Shown piece by piece: positions 25,705-34,305 of a DNA stretch of 64,000 nucleotides. The notes beneath the pieces were generated by a model. The model worked only from the letters and a program-made list of their open reading frames with translations. It ran no database searches and was not told where the DNA came from. This DNA is from Pelagimonas sp017744045 (GTDB lineage Bacteria > Pseudomonadota > Alphaproteobacteria > Rhodobacterales > Rhodobacteraceae). The translations under genes were made by a program, and so were the position numbers. The stretch is taken from the NCBI RefSeq assembly GCF_017744045.1, contig NZ_JAGHRD010000009.1. One strand, written 5' to 3'. Positions within the stretch are counted from its first letter, which is position 1. Each line of letters starts with the position of its first letter.

Positions 25705-26790
25705 TCACAGCAACTGCATCTGATCTCCGGCGCGCAGGGGCCGATGAAAGAGGTCCGTCCGCAGCGGTGGCGTTTCCACTACCAGCCCAAGCGCGCGCGT
25801 CGCACGGTGAAACCGTTGCGACACCAATTCGGCATAGACGCCCGTGCCGCGCATCCGGCGATGCCACTGGCTGGAATAGACCTCACCATCATGCATGTCA
25901 CGCAGATGGCCCATGATACGCCCTGCCCTGTCCGGGTAGTGCTCGGCCAGCCAGTCTTGCCAGAGCTCGGCCACCTCCAAAGGCAGGCGCAGCATGATCC
26001 AGCTCGCCGCATCCGCCCCCGCATCGCGCCCGGCCTCAAGGATATGTTCCAGCTCCGGATCGCTCAGCGCAGGCACCATGGGCGCGGCCATGACGCGCAC
26101 CGGAATGCCGGCCTCGCTCAACCGTCGGATCATCGCCAAGCGACGCGCCGGCACCGGCGCGCGCGGTTCCATTTTGCGGCTCAGCTGCGCATCCAGACTG
26201 GTGACGGAAACGCCAACCCGTACAAGACCCAATTCAGCCATGTCCGACAAAATGTCGATGTCGCGTTCGATCAGCGCGCCTTTGGTCACAATCGCCACCG
26301 GATGGCGATAGTCGCGCAGGACCTCAAGACAGGCGCGCATCAGGCCAAGATCCCGTTCAACCGGCTGATAGGGATCTGTATTCGTCCCTATCGCCAAGGT
26401 CGCCACCCGGTAGGATTTGCGGCGCAGCTCACGCTCCAACACATCGGGCGCATTGGGGCGCGCAATCAACCGCGTTTCGAAATCCAACCCCGGCGACAGG
26501 CCCAGATAGGCATGGGTCGGGCGGGCGAAACAGTAAATGCAGCCATGTTCACAGCCCCGATACGGGTTCAGCGACCGGTCAAAGGGCAGGTCAGGCGAAC
26601 GCACGTAATTGATCATGCTGCGCGCCTGCTCTTCACTGACCTCGGTGCGAAACGGAACTTCCTCTTCCGGAATGTCCCAACCATCACTTTCGTCCGACCG
26701 GCTAAACCGTTCAAAACGGCCGCAATCACGGCTGGTTGCGCCGCGCGCGCGGCGCAGATCGGGGGCAACGGGGCGTTTGGGCTGTGTCAT
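25705..26790 (-). CDS. PA0069-family radical SAM protein (SplB-like)
   Basis: Radical SAM enzyme of 361 residues with an N-terminal extension, the SAM cluster motif CEHGCIYCF (about residues 100-108, in NPYRGCEHGCIYCFARPTHAYLG) and TNTDPYQPVE further on. The architecture fits the PA0069 group related to spore photoproduct lyase; its substrate is unknown. It is encoded alone and opposite to the methyl-transfer genes around it. Confidence 0.88.
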   Translation of the reverse strand: MTQPKRPVAPDLRRARGATSRDCGRFERFSRSDESDGWDIPEEEVPFRTEVSEEQARSMINYVRSPDLPFDRSLNPYRGCEHGCIYCFARPTHAYLGLSPGLDFETRLIARPNAPDVLERELRRKSYRVATLAIGTNTDPYQPVERDLGLMRACLEVLRDYRHPVAIVTKGALIERDIDILSDMAELGLVRVGVSVTSLDAQLSRKMEPRAPVPARRLAMIRRLSEAGIPVRVMAAPMVPALSDPELEHILEAGRDAGADAASWIMLRLPLEVAELWQDWLAEHYPDRAGRIMGHLRDMHDGEVYSSQWHRRMRGTGVYAELVSQRFHRATRALGLVVETPPLRTDLFHRPLRAGDQMQLL

Positions 26791-26987
26791 GAGATCAAAT
26801 TAGAACACAACAAGAACAAACGCAATCATCGGCCAAACCAAATGGCCAAGTCGAAGCCAAGGTCGTTGCCAGATTGCCCTATGTCGCAATCTGCCATTTG
26901 TCTTTTGGAAAAAACAAAGAATAGTCCCCTAAGAACACGTGCAGCCCCCACAGCGACCCTGGGCTTGCCAGCATGAAGGAAACGCCA

Positions 26988-27689
26988 ATGTCCGACGAAG
27001 AAGACGACATCATCCTGTCCGAACTGAACGACGAGGAACTTGTCCAACAGATGTTCGACGACCTCTATGACGGTCTCAAGGAAGAGATCGAAGAGGGCGT
27101 CAGCATCCTGCTGGAGCGCAAGTGGGAGCCCTATCGCATCCTGACCGAAGCGCTGGTGGGTGGCATGACCATCGTCGGGGCTGATTTCCGCGACGGTATC
27201 CTCTTTGTCCCCGAGGTTCTGCTGGCCGCCAACGCGATGAAGGGCGGCATGGCCATCCTCAAACCGCTGCTGGCCGAAACCGGCGCGCCGCGCATGGGCA
27301 AAATGGTCATCGGCACCGTCAAAGGCGACATCCACGACATCGGCAAAAACCTGGTTTCCATGATGATGGAAGGCGCAGGCTTTGAGGTTGTCGATCTGGG
27401 CATCAACAACGCGGTTGAGGCCTATATGGATGCCATCAAGGAAGAAGAGCCTGACATCCTGGGCATGTCTGCCCTGCTGACCACCACCATGCCTTATATG
27501 AAAGTGGTCATCGACACGATGGTCGAGGCCGGTATTCGCGACGATTATGTCGTGTTGGTTGGCGGTGCGCCTCTGAACGAGGAATTTGGCAAGGCCATCG
27601 GGGCCGACGCCTATTGCCGTGACGCCGCTGTTGCCGTGGAAACCGCCAAGGAATTCATGACGCGCAAACACAACCAGCTTTCCGCCTAA
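26988..27689 (+). CDS. Corrinoid (B12-binding) methyltransfer protein
   Basis: Protein of 233 residues with a methionine-synthase-type helical cap (residues 10-100, LLERKWEPYRILTEALVGGMTIVGADF) and a Rossmann B12-binding domain. The cobalamin signature is complete: DIHDIG with the axial His116, then SALLTTTM and VGGAPLNEEF. Such proteins carry a methyl group between a donor-specific methyltransferase and an acceptor enzyme. The start at 26988 follows AAGGA; an ATG 15 bases upstream would overlap this site. It probably serves the homocysteine methyltransferase, and perhaps the MttB-like enzyme, in this region. Confidence 0.93.
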   Translation: MSDEEDDIILSELNDEELVQQMFDDLYDGLKEEIEEGVSILLERKWEPYRILTEALVGGMTIVGADFRDGILFVPEVLLAANAMKGGMAILKPLLAETGAPRMGKMVIGTVKGDIHDIGKNLVSMMMEGAGFEVVDLGINNAVEAYMDAIKEEEPDILGMSALLTTTMPYMKVVIDTMVEAGIRDDYVVLVGGAPLNEEFGKAIGADAYCRDAAVAVETAKEFMTRKHNQLSA

Positions 27690-27724
27690 ATCAAAACATC
27701 TGGTCCCCGCCCCGGGGGCCATCC

Positions 27725-27764
27725 AAGGCCTCGTGGGGAGAAAATCCTGAAATGAGGCCTTTTT
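27725..27764 (+). terminator. Probable terminator of the corrinoid gene
   Basis: AAGGCCTC (27725-27732) and GAGGCCTT (27754-27761) form an 8-base-pair stem with a 21-base loop, followed by TTTTTC. An additional G/C-rich hairpin lies just upstream near 27702-27720. Confidence 0.5.
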
Positions 27765-27810
27765 CTTTACCTCCATGTGCGACATACTGGCCCCGGAAGA
27801 GGAGACTCGA

Positions 27811-27987
27811 ATGCCAGTAACATCCTTTGCGCTATTGCTCGTGACCGTTATCGCCGCTGCGGCTGTTACGGTGATGGCCATGTCGACCTGGGGTGTTTTG
27901 AACGTGCTTCCTGTCCTTCTTGCCTTGGCGCTATTGGCCCGTTGGGGTCTGGCGCATGTCACCCATGACGACACAAACCACCCCTGA
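27811..27987 (+). CDS. Small two-helix membrane protein
   Basis: Protein of 58 residues: MPVTSFALLLVTVIAAAAVT, then VMAMSTWGVLNVLPVLLALALLARWGLAHVTHDDTNHP. Two hydrophobic segments separated by a short turn suggest a membrane hairpin with a His/Asp-rich tail. A strong site (AGAGGAGA) lies 6 bases before the ATG. Its end overlaps the DUF1638 gene by 23 bases, which points to translational coupling and a shared role. Function unknown. Confidence 0.7.
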   Translation: MPVTSFALLLVTVIAAAAVTVMAMSTWGVLNVLPVLLALALLARWGLAHVTHDDTNHP

Positions 27988-28612
27988 CGATTCCGCCCTG
28001 ACCAAAGACGGTCTTGCCCCATCTGGCGATGGGCGTGTCCTGCTTTTGGCGTGCGGGGCTTTGGCGCGCGAGATTCTTGACCTTAAGCAGCGCAATGGCT
28101 GGGATCATATGGATCTCACCTGCCTGCCCGCGATCCTGCATGTACATCCTGAGAAAATCACCGATACGGTGCGCGACGCGGTCGCCAAGCATCGCGATGC
28201 CTATGCCACGATCTATGTGGTTTATGCGGATTGCGGCACGGGGGGGCTGTTGCAAGCTGCCTGCGAGGAATTGGGGGTTGAGATGGTGCCCGGCCCCCAT
28301 TGCTATGCGTTCTTTGACGGGCTTACGGCCTTTGAGAACCGCGATGAGGTCACGGCCTTTTATCTCACCGATTTCCTTGTGCGCCAGTTCGACAGTTTCG
28401 TCTGGAAACCGCTTGGCCTCGACCGTCATCCAGACCTGCGGGACATGTATTTCGGCAATTACGAAACTCTGGTCTACCTGTCGCAACTTGATGATCCGGC
28501 TCTGGTCGATCTTGCCAAACAACATGCGGATCGTATGGGCTTGGCCTTTGAACATCGCAAGTCCGGCTATGGCGATCTTGAGACAACCCTACAGGGCTGG
28601 GCCAAGCGCTAA
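27965..28612 (+). CDS. DUF1638 protein
   Basis: Protein of 215 residues with the DUF1638 hallmarks LLLACGALAREI, LPAILHVHPEKI, IYVVYADCGTGG and PGPHCYAFFDG, containing several conserved cysteines that could bind metal. DUF1638 genes recur beside corrinoid methyltransferase genes, and I recall a genetic link to split methionine synthase in roseobacters. It lies 275 bases after the corrinoid gene. Its stop overlaps that of the convergent EamA gene. Confidence 0.85.
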   Translation: MTTQTTPDDSALTKDGLAPSGDGRVLLLACGALAREILDLKQRNGWDHMDLTCLPAILHVHPEKITDTVRDAVAKHRDAYATIYVVYADCGTGGLLQAACEELGVEMVPGPHCYAFFDGLTAFENRDEVTAFYLTDFLVRQFDSFVWKPLGLDRHPDLRDMYFGNYETLVYLSQLDDPALVDLAKQHADRMGLAFEHRKSGYGDLETTLQGWAKR

Positions 28613-29493
28613 AGCGCAATCAAAGCGGTGCCCAGAACGGCGAGCATGGCCCCGATCCAGGCCAATTTATCTGGCCTGTGTCCCGTTTTGAACCACAGGA
28701 TCGGGAGCACCATCACCGGTGACAAAGACCCTAGCGTCACAGCTATCCCGGCCTCCATATGGGCCATGGCGAGCAGCAAGAGTGACGATGACACCCCGTA
28801 CCCGATAAAGCCCGGCAAAATCGTTGCGCCAACCAGTGTCGGAGTTGGGCGTTCCTTTGGTTGCAAGGCCGGGCTTGGCCAAAGCGCGATAACCGAGATC
28901 AACAGACCCGCCCCAAGCAAGCGCACAGCACTGACAGCCAAGGGGGCTGCGCCCTCTAACAAGGAAGGTTTCACGATCAAGAAACCCAGGCCCTGCAATA
29001 TGGCCGCGGTCAGGCTGAGCAGGATTACCGCTATGAGCCCTCCGCCATCCACGACTGATCCGCGTGATCCCCCACTGCTCATAATGGCCAGCGCGATGCC
29101 CGCCAAGGTCACCCCTGCCCCAATACAATCCCAAAGACTCAGCACCTCGCCCAACCAAAAATACGCCATGAGCGCGACGATCGGAGCTTTCATCGTCAGT
29201 AAGAGTTCCAGCACTCTGGGGCCGCCTCGTCGCAAAGCCTCGATCATGGCAAGGTTGCCCAAGAGGATGCCGAACAGGATGCTGATCGCGAAGGCGGGCC
29301 AATGTGAGAGATCGATGCTGCCCCACAGACCCAGAGCCGAGCAGATCACCGCCAGGATCACCGAACAGGCCACCAATTGGATGCGGGTGAATTCAAACGC
29401 GCCCAACCGCTTGGCCGGATCATGCGCCAGGACCGATCCGGAGGCCCAGCCAAAGGACGCCGACAAAGCGGCCAAAACGGGAAAAAGAATCAT
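28609..29493 (-). CDS. EamA/DMT-family transporter
   Basis: Integral membrane permease of 294 residues with about ten hydrophobic helices in two EamA repeats (for example GILLGNLAMIEALRRGGPRVLELLLTMKAP in the first and LPGFIGYGVSSSLLLLAMAHMEAGIAVTLGSLSPVMVLPIL in the second). The substrate is unknown; relatives export metabolites. The ATG at 29493 follows AGGGTG and starts with a typical first helix. It is divergent from an HxlR regulator, which likely controls it, and overlaps the DUF1638 gene by 4 bases tail to tail. Confidence 0.88.
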   Translation of the reverse strand: MILFPVLAALSASFGWASGSVLAHDPAKRLGAFEFTRIQLVACSVILAVICSALGLWGSIDLSHWPAFAISILFGILLGNLAMIEALRRGGPRVLELLLTMKAPIVALMAYFWLGEVLSLWDCIGAGVTLAGIALAIMSSGGSRGSVVDGGGLIAVILLSLTAAILQGLGFLIVKPSLLEGAAPLAVSAVRLLGAGLLISVIALWPSPALQPKERPTPTLVGATILPGFIGYGVSSSLLLLAMAHMEAGIAVTLGSLSPVMVLPILWFKTGHRPDKLAWIGAMLAVLGTALIAL

Positions 29494-29512
29494 GAAACAC
29501 CCTCTCGAATTC

Positions 29513-29566
29513 GCTATCATTTCGATAGCAAGTGGGCGAGCGTTAGGCCGCTACAAAAAAGATAGC
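29513..29566. promoter_or_regulatory. Putative HxlR operator
   Basis: A 17-base inverted repeat GCTATCATTTCGATAGC (29513-29529) and a third half-site GATAGC (29561-29566) lie in the 86-base divergent gap between the EamA transporter and HxlR genes, 20 bases from the first start and 14 from the second. Confidence 0.6.
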
Positions 29567-29579
29567 AAGAGAATTTTTC

Positions 29580-29936
29580 ATGCCCGACAAAATCCCAACC
29601 CCAGGCTCCCCTGTCCGTGGCTCAAAAACCGGCAAGCCAATCATGGCGCTATTCGACCTATTGGGGCGCAGCTGGGCCTTGGGGGTGATTTGGCAATTGT
29701 CCAACGGTCCCAAGACGTTCCGCGACCTGCAAGCGGCCTGCGAAGGCGTGTCGCCCACGGTTTTGAACCGCCGGTTGAAAGAGCTCAAAGCCAGCGCAAT
29801 CGTCGCCCATGACGGGAACGGCTATCACCTGACCGATACGGGAATGGCGCTGTTCTCACTCTTGCAGCCTTTGGGCCCTTGGGCCATCGAATGGGCCAAA
29901 ACGCTGGAGGAGCGCGATACCTTGCCTGATGCTTGA
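29580..29936 (+). CDS. HxlR-family transcriptional regulator
   Basis: Winged-helix regulator of 118 residues: ALFDLLGRSWALGVIWQLSNGPKTFRDLQAACEGVSPTVLNRRLKELKASAIV, then the wing YHLTDTGMALFSLLQPLGPWAIEWA. It lacks the conserved N-terminal cysteine of redox/aldehyde-sensing members. It is divergent from the EamA transporter with an inverted repeat between them, suggesting control of that transporter. The last 112 bases overlap the opposite-strand Hint gene. Confidence 0.9.
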   Translation: MPDKIPTPGSPVRGSKTGKPIMALFDLLGRSWALGVIWQLSNGPKTFRDLQAACEGVSPTVLNRRLKELKASAIVAHDGNGYHLTDTGMALFSLLQPLGPWAIEWAKTLEERDTLPDA

Positions 29937-31000
29937 ACCTGCCTGCGTTTCCCCTGCAACTTGAAACCAGCGATCAGCGCGCGGCTTTGGCGCAAAGACA
30001 GGCAGGGATAGGCCGGCCTATCCGCCTCCAAACTAGACAAGGGTCGTTGGGTGGCATTGGACAGCCGCCGCATCTGCGCGGTGCTGTAATCGGCCAGCAT
30101 ACTCGGCCCCAGTAACAGGCTCTCGGAGGCGACACCATTGGCCCAGATCACCGCATGCCTGTCCAAAAGGATGTGATACCAATCCATCTTGCGCCGCCCC
30201 GCCATAAAGCGCACGCTCTTGAGCTCGGTCAGCGCCTTGGCCGGGACAAAGCAAGGGGAATGCCCGCCGTCTTGCAATTGCCCATGCCCGCCCAGAACCA
30301 CGCGATGTTGAGAGGACAGGATAAGCGGTTGAAAGGGTCGATCCCGCCCAAAAGCATGTGAGGCAATACGCACCGGTCTTTGATCAAGGCGGCAGGTGTC
30401 AAAGGATTGAACATTGTGCCGGATCAGACGAATGCGCAGCGGCTCCCCGGCCTCGCCGATCACGTGATCCCCCGGCTGCAACTGTTCGATGGGACAAGGT
30501 CCAGCAGGTGTCGAGATCAACGTACCGGCCCCGTAACAAGCTGGTATCGTTCCAGCATTGGTGATCGGCTGCACGTAATACGTGCTGCCGCGATCATCTG
30601 ACTGCAGGGACTCGCCTACGCCCGCAGTGCCAACATCGGTGCTGGTTAAGCCGGCCGCAGGGCCGTCAACCGCTGTGACGGTATTGCCCCAATAGGAAAT
30701 GAACTGAACGGTCGTTCCAGTATCATCAACCAAGGCGATGCCGTCATCAGGGTAAAGATTGCCTGTCGGGTCTGCTCCCCCATCGTCAAATCCGAGGGTG
30801 GAACTGTCAATGACATAAACATCATAGCTCGCCACCGTGTCCGTCGCGGTCCCTAACGGGAAAGTGTAAAGGGCGTTGCCAAAGGCGTCATAAATATAGA
30901 CGGAATAGCCAGACGGGTCGGTCCCTTCGGGAAGGGCGACCTCAATGAACTCTTGTGATGTATCCCCGTAATATTGGAACTCTGAGATATAGCCAGGCAT
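29825..31000 (-). CDS. Hint-domain (Hint_2) protein with lamin-tail-like N-terminus
   Basis: Protein of 391 residues. The N-terminal 150 residues are acidic and beta-rich (ISEFQYYGDTSQEFIEVALP), like the lamin-tail domain of secreted Rhodobacteraceae proteins. A Hint module starts at CYGAGTLISTPAGPCPIEQL, followed by SSQHRVVL and DWYHILLDRHAVIWANG, as in autoprocessing hedgehog/intein proteins; the C-terminal splice-type residues are not conserved. There is no Sec signal; type I secretion is inferred from relatives. The last 37 residues overlap the HxlR gene and look non-conserved, so the stop may have moved. Confidence 0.82.
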   Translation of the reverse strand: MPGYISEFQYYGDTSQEFIEVALPEGTDPSGYSVYIYDAFGNALYTFPLGTATDTVASYDVYVIDSSTLGFDDGGADPTGNLYPDDGIALVDDTGTTVQFISYWGNTVTAVDGPAAGLTSTDVGTAGVGESLQSDDRGSTYYVQPITNAGTIPACYGAGTLISTPAGPCPIEQLQPGDHVIGEAGEPLRIRLIRHNVQSFDTCRLDQRPVRIASHAFGRDRPFQPLILSSQHRVVLGGHGQLQDGGHSPCFVPAKALTELKSVRFMAGRRKMDWYHILLDRHAVIWANGVASESLLLGPSMLADYSTAQMRRLSNATQRPLSSLEADRPAYPCLSLRQSRALIAGFKLQGKRRQVQASGKVSRSSSVLAHSMAQGPKGCKSENSAIPVSVR

Positions 31001-31191
31001 GCGTCACCGTGAAAAGCACGGGTTGAGTGAACAAAAATTTGGTTAAGATCGCTCAAATATTCATGATCACTGCTCACCCTTTTCCGAAAATTTTGAACGA
31101 CTTAACGGCACCTCCTCAAGCCGCCGTCAAAAACTGCACAAATCCTGCAAACCAACCATGGTGTCCTGTCCCGCAAAAGAAAGGGACAGTC

Positions 31192-31959
31192 ATGACGAAG
31201 TTAAACCTGAGATCCTGGATTTTGTTTTGGACAGGCCTGCCACTGGCCTTGGGCCTTTGGCTTCAGGGATTGGCCTGGATCGCCATTTTCGCGAACCCGA
31301 AAGAGCTGAACCTGCTTGCCTTGCTATGGCTGGCCTGCGCTTTGCCTTTGGCTGTGGCCTTGACGCTGCCTTGGTGGTTGATCCGAAAACAGGTTCCGAC
31401 CTATCGGCTGCATTGGCACGCATTCGGCTTGAGCCTGTCGGCGGCACTGATCTTTGGCTGGGTCATGTTGGGGGAATATACGTCAGCCACGCTTTGGTTA
31501 GGTCACATGGACGATGCGTTTTGGCGCGAGTTGAACATCATCTTGCATCACGAAGATGAGGTGACGCCGATCTATCTGCAACTGCTCTCCCTGCCTTGGT
31601 GGCAATATTGGGCCAAAGTTGCAAGTTATTGTTTCTTTGCTCTTTTTGGTCCAGCTACCGTCCTGATGCTGATTTCCGAACACCCTGCCGCGGTCGCAGC
31701 CAAAACGCTGAAAATCAGTTTCGGCCTCATCTGTGCCTTCACTTGCGATATTTTCCTGACATGCGCCCTGATCGGCGCGCCCGAAGTCTATTTCGGCTTT
31801 AGCATATTCACACCAGATATGGCTCCGCGCCTGTTGATCCTGATCCTTAGCTTCGCAATGGGCGGTGTACTGTCTTACCCCGCCCTGAACCGGCCACAGT
31901 TTGAGATCACTCTTGCGATGCTTCCTGCAAAACGGTCGACACCGGCACAATCGCGATAG
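31192..31959 (+). CDS. Unrecognised multi-pass membrane protein
   Basis: Protein of 255 residues with about six hydrophobic segments (for example WILFWTGLPLALGLWLQGLA, LLALLWLACALPLAVALTLP, GLICAFTCDIFLTCALI and LLILILSFAMGGVLSYPAL) and an acidic, His-containing loop around HMDDAFWRELNIILHHEDEV. I do not recognise a family. The ATG at 31192 has AAGGGA upstream. The 3' 53 bases overlap the convergent deacetylase-like gene. Confidence 0.7.
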   Translation: MTKLNLRSWILFWTGLPLALGLWLQGLAWIAIFANPKELNLLALLWLACALPLAVALTLPWWLIRKQVPTYRLHWHAFGLSLSAALIFGWVMLGEYTSATLWLGHMDDAFWRELNIILHHEDEVTPIYLQLLSLPWWQYWAKVASYCFFALFGPATVLMLISEHPAAVAAKTLKISFGLICAFTCDIFLTCALIGAPEVYFGFSIFTPDMAPRLLILILSFAMGGVLSYPALNRPQFEITLAMLPAKRSTPAQSR

Positions 31960-33580
31960 AGGCGTTTTTGTCCTGCAAGCCCCATTGGATCAGCCCCGAC
32001 AACGTATTGGCATGCAAGCGCCCCAGCATGATCACCGCCCCCTGCTGTTTGGCGCGAAACGCCCCTTGATCGAGCGAACGGCGCACATGGGCGGCATCCT
32101 GATTGTCCTTGTCCATGTCGCGGAACAGGCTGGCCGAGGGCACACCTGCCTTGGCCGCCAATTGCTGCGCGGTGTTCAAACCTTTGGGCAACATGACCAA
32201 GCCATGACCGCTTTCGGCCAGGAACGCCGCCGTTTGGCTCGACACGGCGCGGCTTGATTGCACGCCCCCGTCCGGATCTTCGAGGATCGCAACGGCTTCG
32301 GGGATGGTTTGCAAAGTGCCGCTCAGGGTGACCTCAACATCCGAGGGTTCGGCCCCCTCTGGGATGTCGGCCATGGCCAGCACTTCGAAACCCAACTTGC
32401 GATAGGCTTCGGCTGTTTTGGTGGCCTCAGGATGCGAGGGTGGAATGGCGATACTAACCGGGATCGGCAGAGTCTTGAGCGCCTCGGGGCCCCATGTATC
32501 AACCTTGTCGTCAATCAGGATGACCGAAATGCGTGGCAGATCCGCCGCCGGAGCCGGATCAGGCTTTGCGGCAAATTTGCTCAGCGGTGTTTCAGTCTTT
32601 GGAGCACTATCAGTGGTATCAGCGACATCTGCGCCAAGGCTTGGCAGGCGCGAGGTTTGCACGCCTGTATCGCGATCCAAGAAGGACCCCGCCGGTTTGC
32701 CAATGCTCGGGCGATTGTTCTCAAATTCAGGTTCCGGAGTGGCGACGGCAACTTGCTCAGGCTCTGGTTCGGGCTGCGGTTCCGGGGCCTCTTGCGGCTC
32801 TGGCTCTGCAACCGGTTCAGGTTCAACCGGGGCCTCGGCGGTTTCCAATTCCGGTACAGCTTCGGGCTGTTCCAGTTCTGGCGCGGGGGCTTGTTCGGCG
32901 ACATCCTCAGGCTGAGGTTCGTCTGAGACAGGAGCCTCTTCGACGATCAAAGCTGTTTCGGCTTCGGGCACCGCAGGGATTGGCGGCTGAGCCGGGTCGG
33001 TAGAAATATCAAGGCTGTCCTCGGCCACCGGCGCGCCCGGAATTTCGGCCTGTGCCAAGGGTTGCACCGGCGCATCGGTGGTCACGCTGACCTCAGCCGA
33101 TTCCGAGGCAGGATCAGCAGCCACTGGCGCATCCGGCGCTGCGCCAATCACCGGCTGTTGTGGCAGATCCGTATCCGCCTCTGCGCTAAATGGCCCATCG
33201 GGCGCATCCAAGGCACCGCCCGGCGCTTTGGGGGCCTCAAATCCGGTCTCGGCCTGCGGGCGTCGCCCGGGCTTGGCCGCATCCGCCATCACAGCGGGTG
33301 CCGCACCGACATCCTGAGTCTGCGGCAAGGGATCCTTGGCCGGGGGTGCCATGACAGCCGCTGTTTCAGGTTCCTTGGCGGTGTCCGCATCAGTCCCCTG
33401 CTGTGGGTCAGGCGTCGCACCATCATCGACCTGTTCCGGTGCAATGACCGCCACGTCATTGTCGACGGCTTGCGCAGGATCAGGGCGATCCGGCGGCCCC
33501 ATCGCAACCGATACCGCCCCAGCCGAGACACCAGAGACCACCACGCCCCAGATCGCGCCGCTCAGAAATCCTCGTGCCAT
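31907..33580 (-). CDS. Divergent polysaccharide deacetylase family protein (YibQ type) with Pro/Glu-rich linker
   Basis: Envelope protein of 557 residues. A membrane anchor (FLSGAIWGVVVSGVSAGAVSVAM) is followed by about 280 residues of low-complexity Pro/Glu/Ala sequence, probably a periplasm-spanning linker, and by the divergent deacetylase domain (ISVILIDDKVDTWGPEALKTLPIPVSIAIPPSHPEATKTAEAYRKLGFEVL). The usual metal-binding residues of true deacetylases are not obvious, as is normal in this subfamily. In other proteobacteria it sits with envC/ctpA; here it stands alone. Confidence 0.85.
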   Translation of the reverse strand: MARGFLSGAIWGVVVSGVSAGAVSVAMGPPDRPDPAQAVDNDVAVIAPEQVDDGATPDPQQGTDADTAKEPETAAVMAPPAKDPLPQTQDVGAAPAVMADAAKPGRRPQAETGFEAPKAPGGALDAPDGPFSAEADTDLPQQPVIGAAPDAPVAADPASESAEVSVTTDAPVQPLAQAEIPGAPVAEDSLDISTDPAQPPIPAVPEAETALIVEEAPVSDEPQPEDVAEQAPAPELEQPEAVPELETAEAPVEPEPVAEPEPQEAPEPQPEPEPEQVAVATPEPEFENNRPSIGKPAGSFLDRDTGVQTSRLPSLGADVADTTDSAPKTETPLSKFAAKPDPAPAADLPRISVILIDDKVDTWGPEALKTLPIPVSIAIPPSHPEATKTAEAYRKLGFEVLAMADIPEGAEPSDVEVTLSGTLQTIPEAVAILEDPDGGVQSSRAVSSQTAAFLAESGHGLVMLPKGLNTAQQLAAKAGVPSASLFRDMDKDNQDAAHVRRSLDQGAFRAKQQGAVIMLGRLHANTLSGLIQWGLQDKNASIAIVPVSTVLQEASQE

Positions 33581-33723
33581 GTGCCACTCCTCACCCGTTT
33601 ATACGGCTTTGCGCCCTTGTTTGCCTTGTGGTCGCACCTTTGCGCCCCTTGACGCCGGTCTGACTGCCTGTGCATGTATACCGCGACCATGCGGCCAGCC
33701 GCCAGACATAAGAGCGCAATATC

Positions 33724-34305
33724 ATGCTTCTTCTGATAGATAACTATGACAGCTTTACCTACAACCTTGTTCATTACCTTGGGGAACTTGGGGCCGATGT
33801 GGTGGTGCACCGCAACGACGCCCTGAACGTTCAAGAGGCAATGGCGCTGAAACCGTCATCAATTCTGCTTTCCCCCGGCCCATGTGACCCGGATCAAGCC
33901 GGGATTTGTCTGGCCCTGACCCAAGCCGCAGCCGAAACCGGCACGCCCCTGATGGGGGTTTGTCTAGGACATCAGACCATTGGCCAGGCTTTTGGTGGCA
34001 CCGTGGTGCGCCATGACGAGATTGTGCATGGCAAAATGGGCGAAATCCATCACCAGGGCAAAGGTGTGTTCAAAGGCCTGCCTTCGCCGCTGCTGGGCAC
34101 CCGCTATCATTCGCTGGTCGTACGCCGCGATGATCTGCCGTCCTGCCTGCAAGTCACCGCTGAGCTTGAGGATGGCACGATCATGGGCCTTCAGCATGAG
34201 AGCCTGCCCATCCAGGGCGTGCAGTTCCATCCGGAATCGATCCGCTCGGAACATGGGCATGCGATGCTGCAGAACTTCCTCGATCTGGCAAAGGAACCGG
34301 CATGA
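33724..34305 (+). CDS. trpG: Anthranilate synthase glutamine amidotransferase component
   Basis: Provides ammonia to TrpE in the first step of tryptophan synthesis. Class I amidotransferase of 193 residues with MLLLIDNYDSFTYNLVHYLG at the start, the nucleophile Cys in GVCLGHQTIGQAFGG and the His-x-Glu pair in QGVQFHPESI. trpE is not in the window. It overlaps trpD by 4 bases and heads a run of seven genes up to moeA. Confidence 0.96.
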   Translation: MLLLIDNYDSFTYNLVHYLGELGADVVVHRNDALNVQEAMALKPSSILLSPGPCDPDQAGICLALTQAAAETGTPLMGVCLGHQTIGQAFGGTVVRHDEIVHGKMGEIHHQGKGVFKGLPSPLLGTRYHSLVVRRDDLPSCLQVTAELEDGTIMGLQHESLPIQGVQFHPESIRSEHGHAMLQNFLDLAKEPA

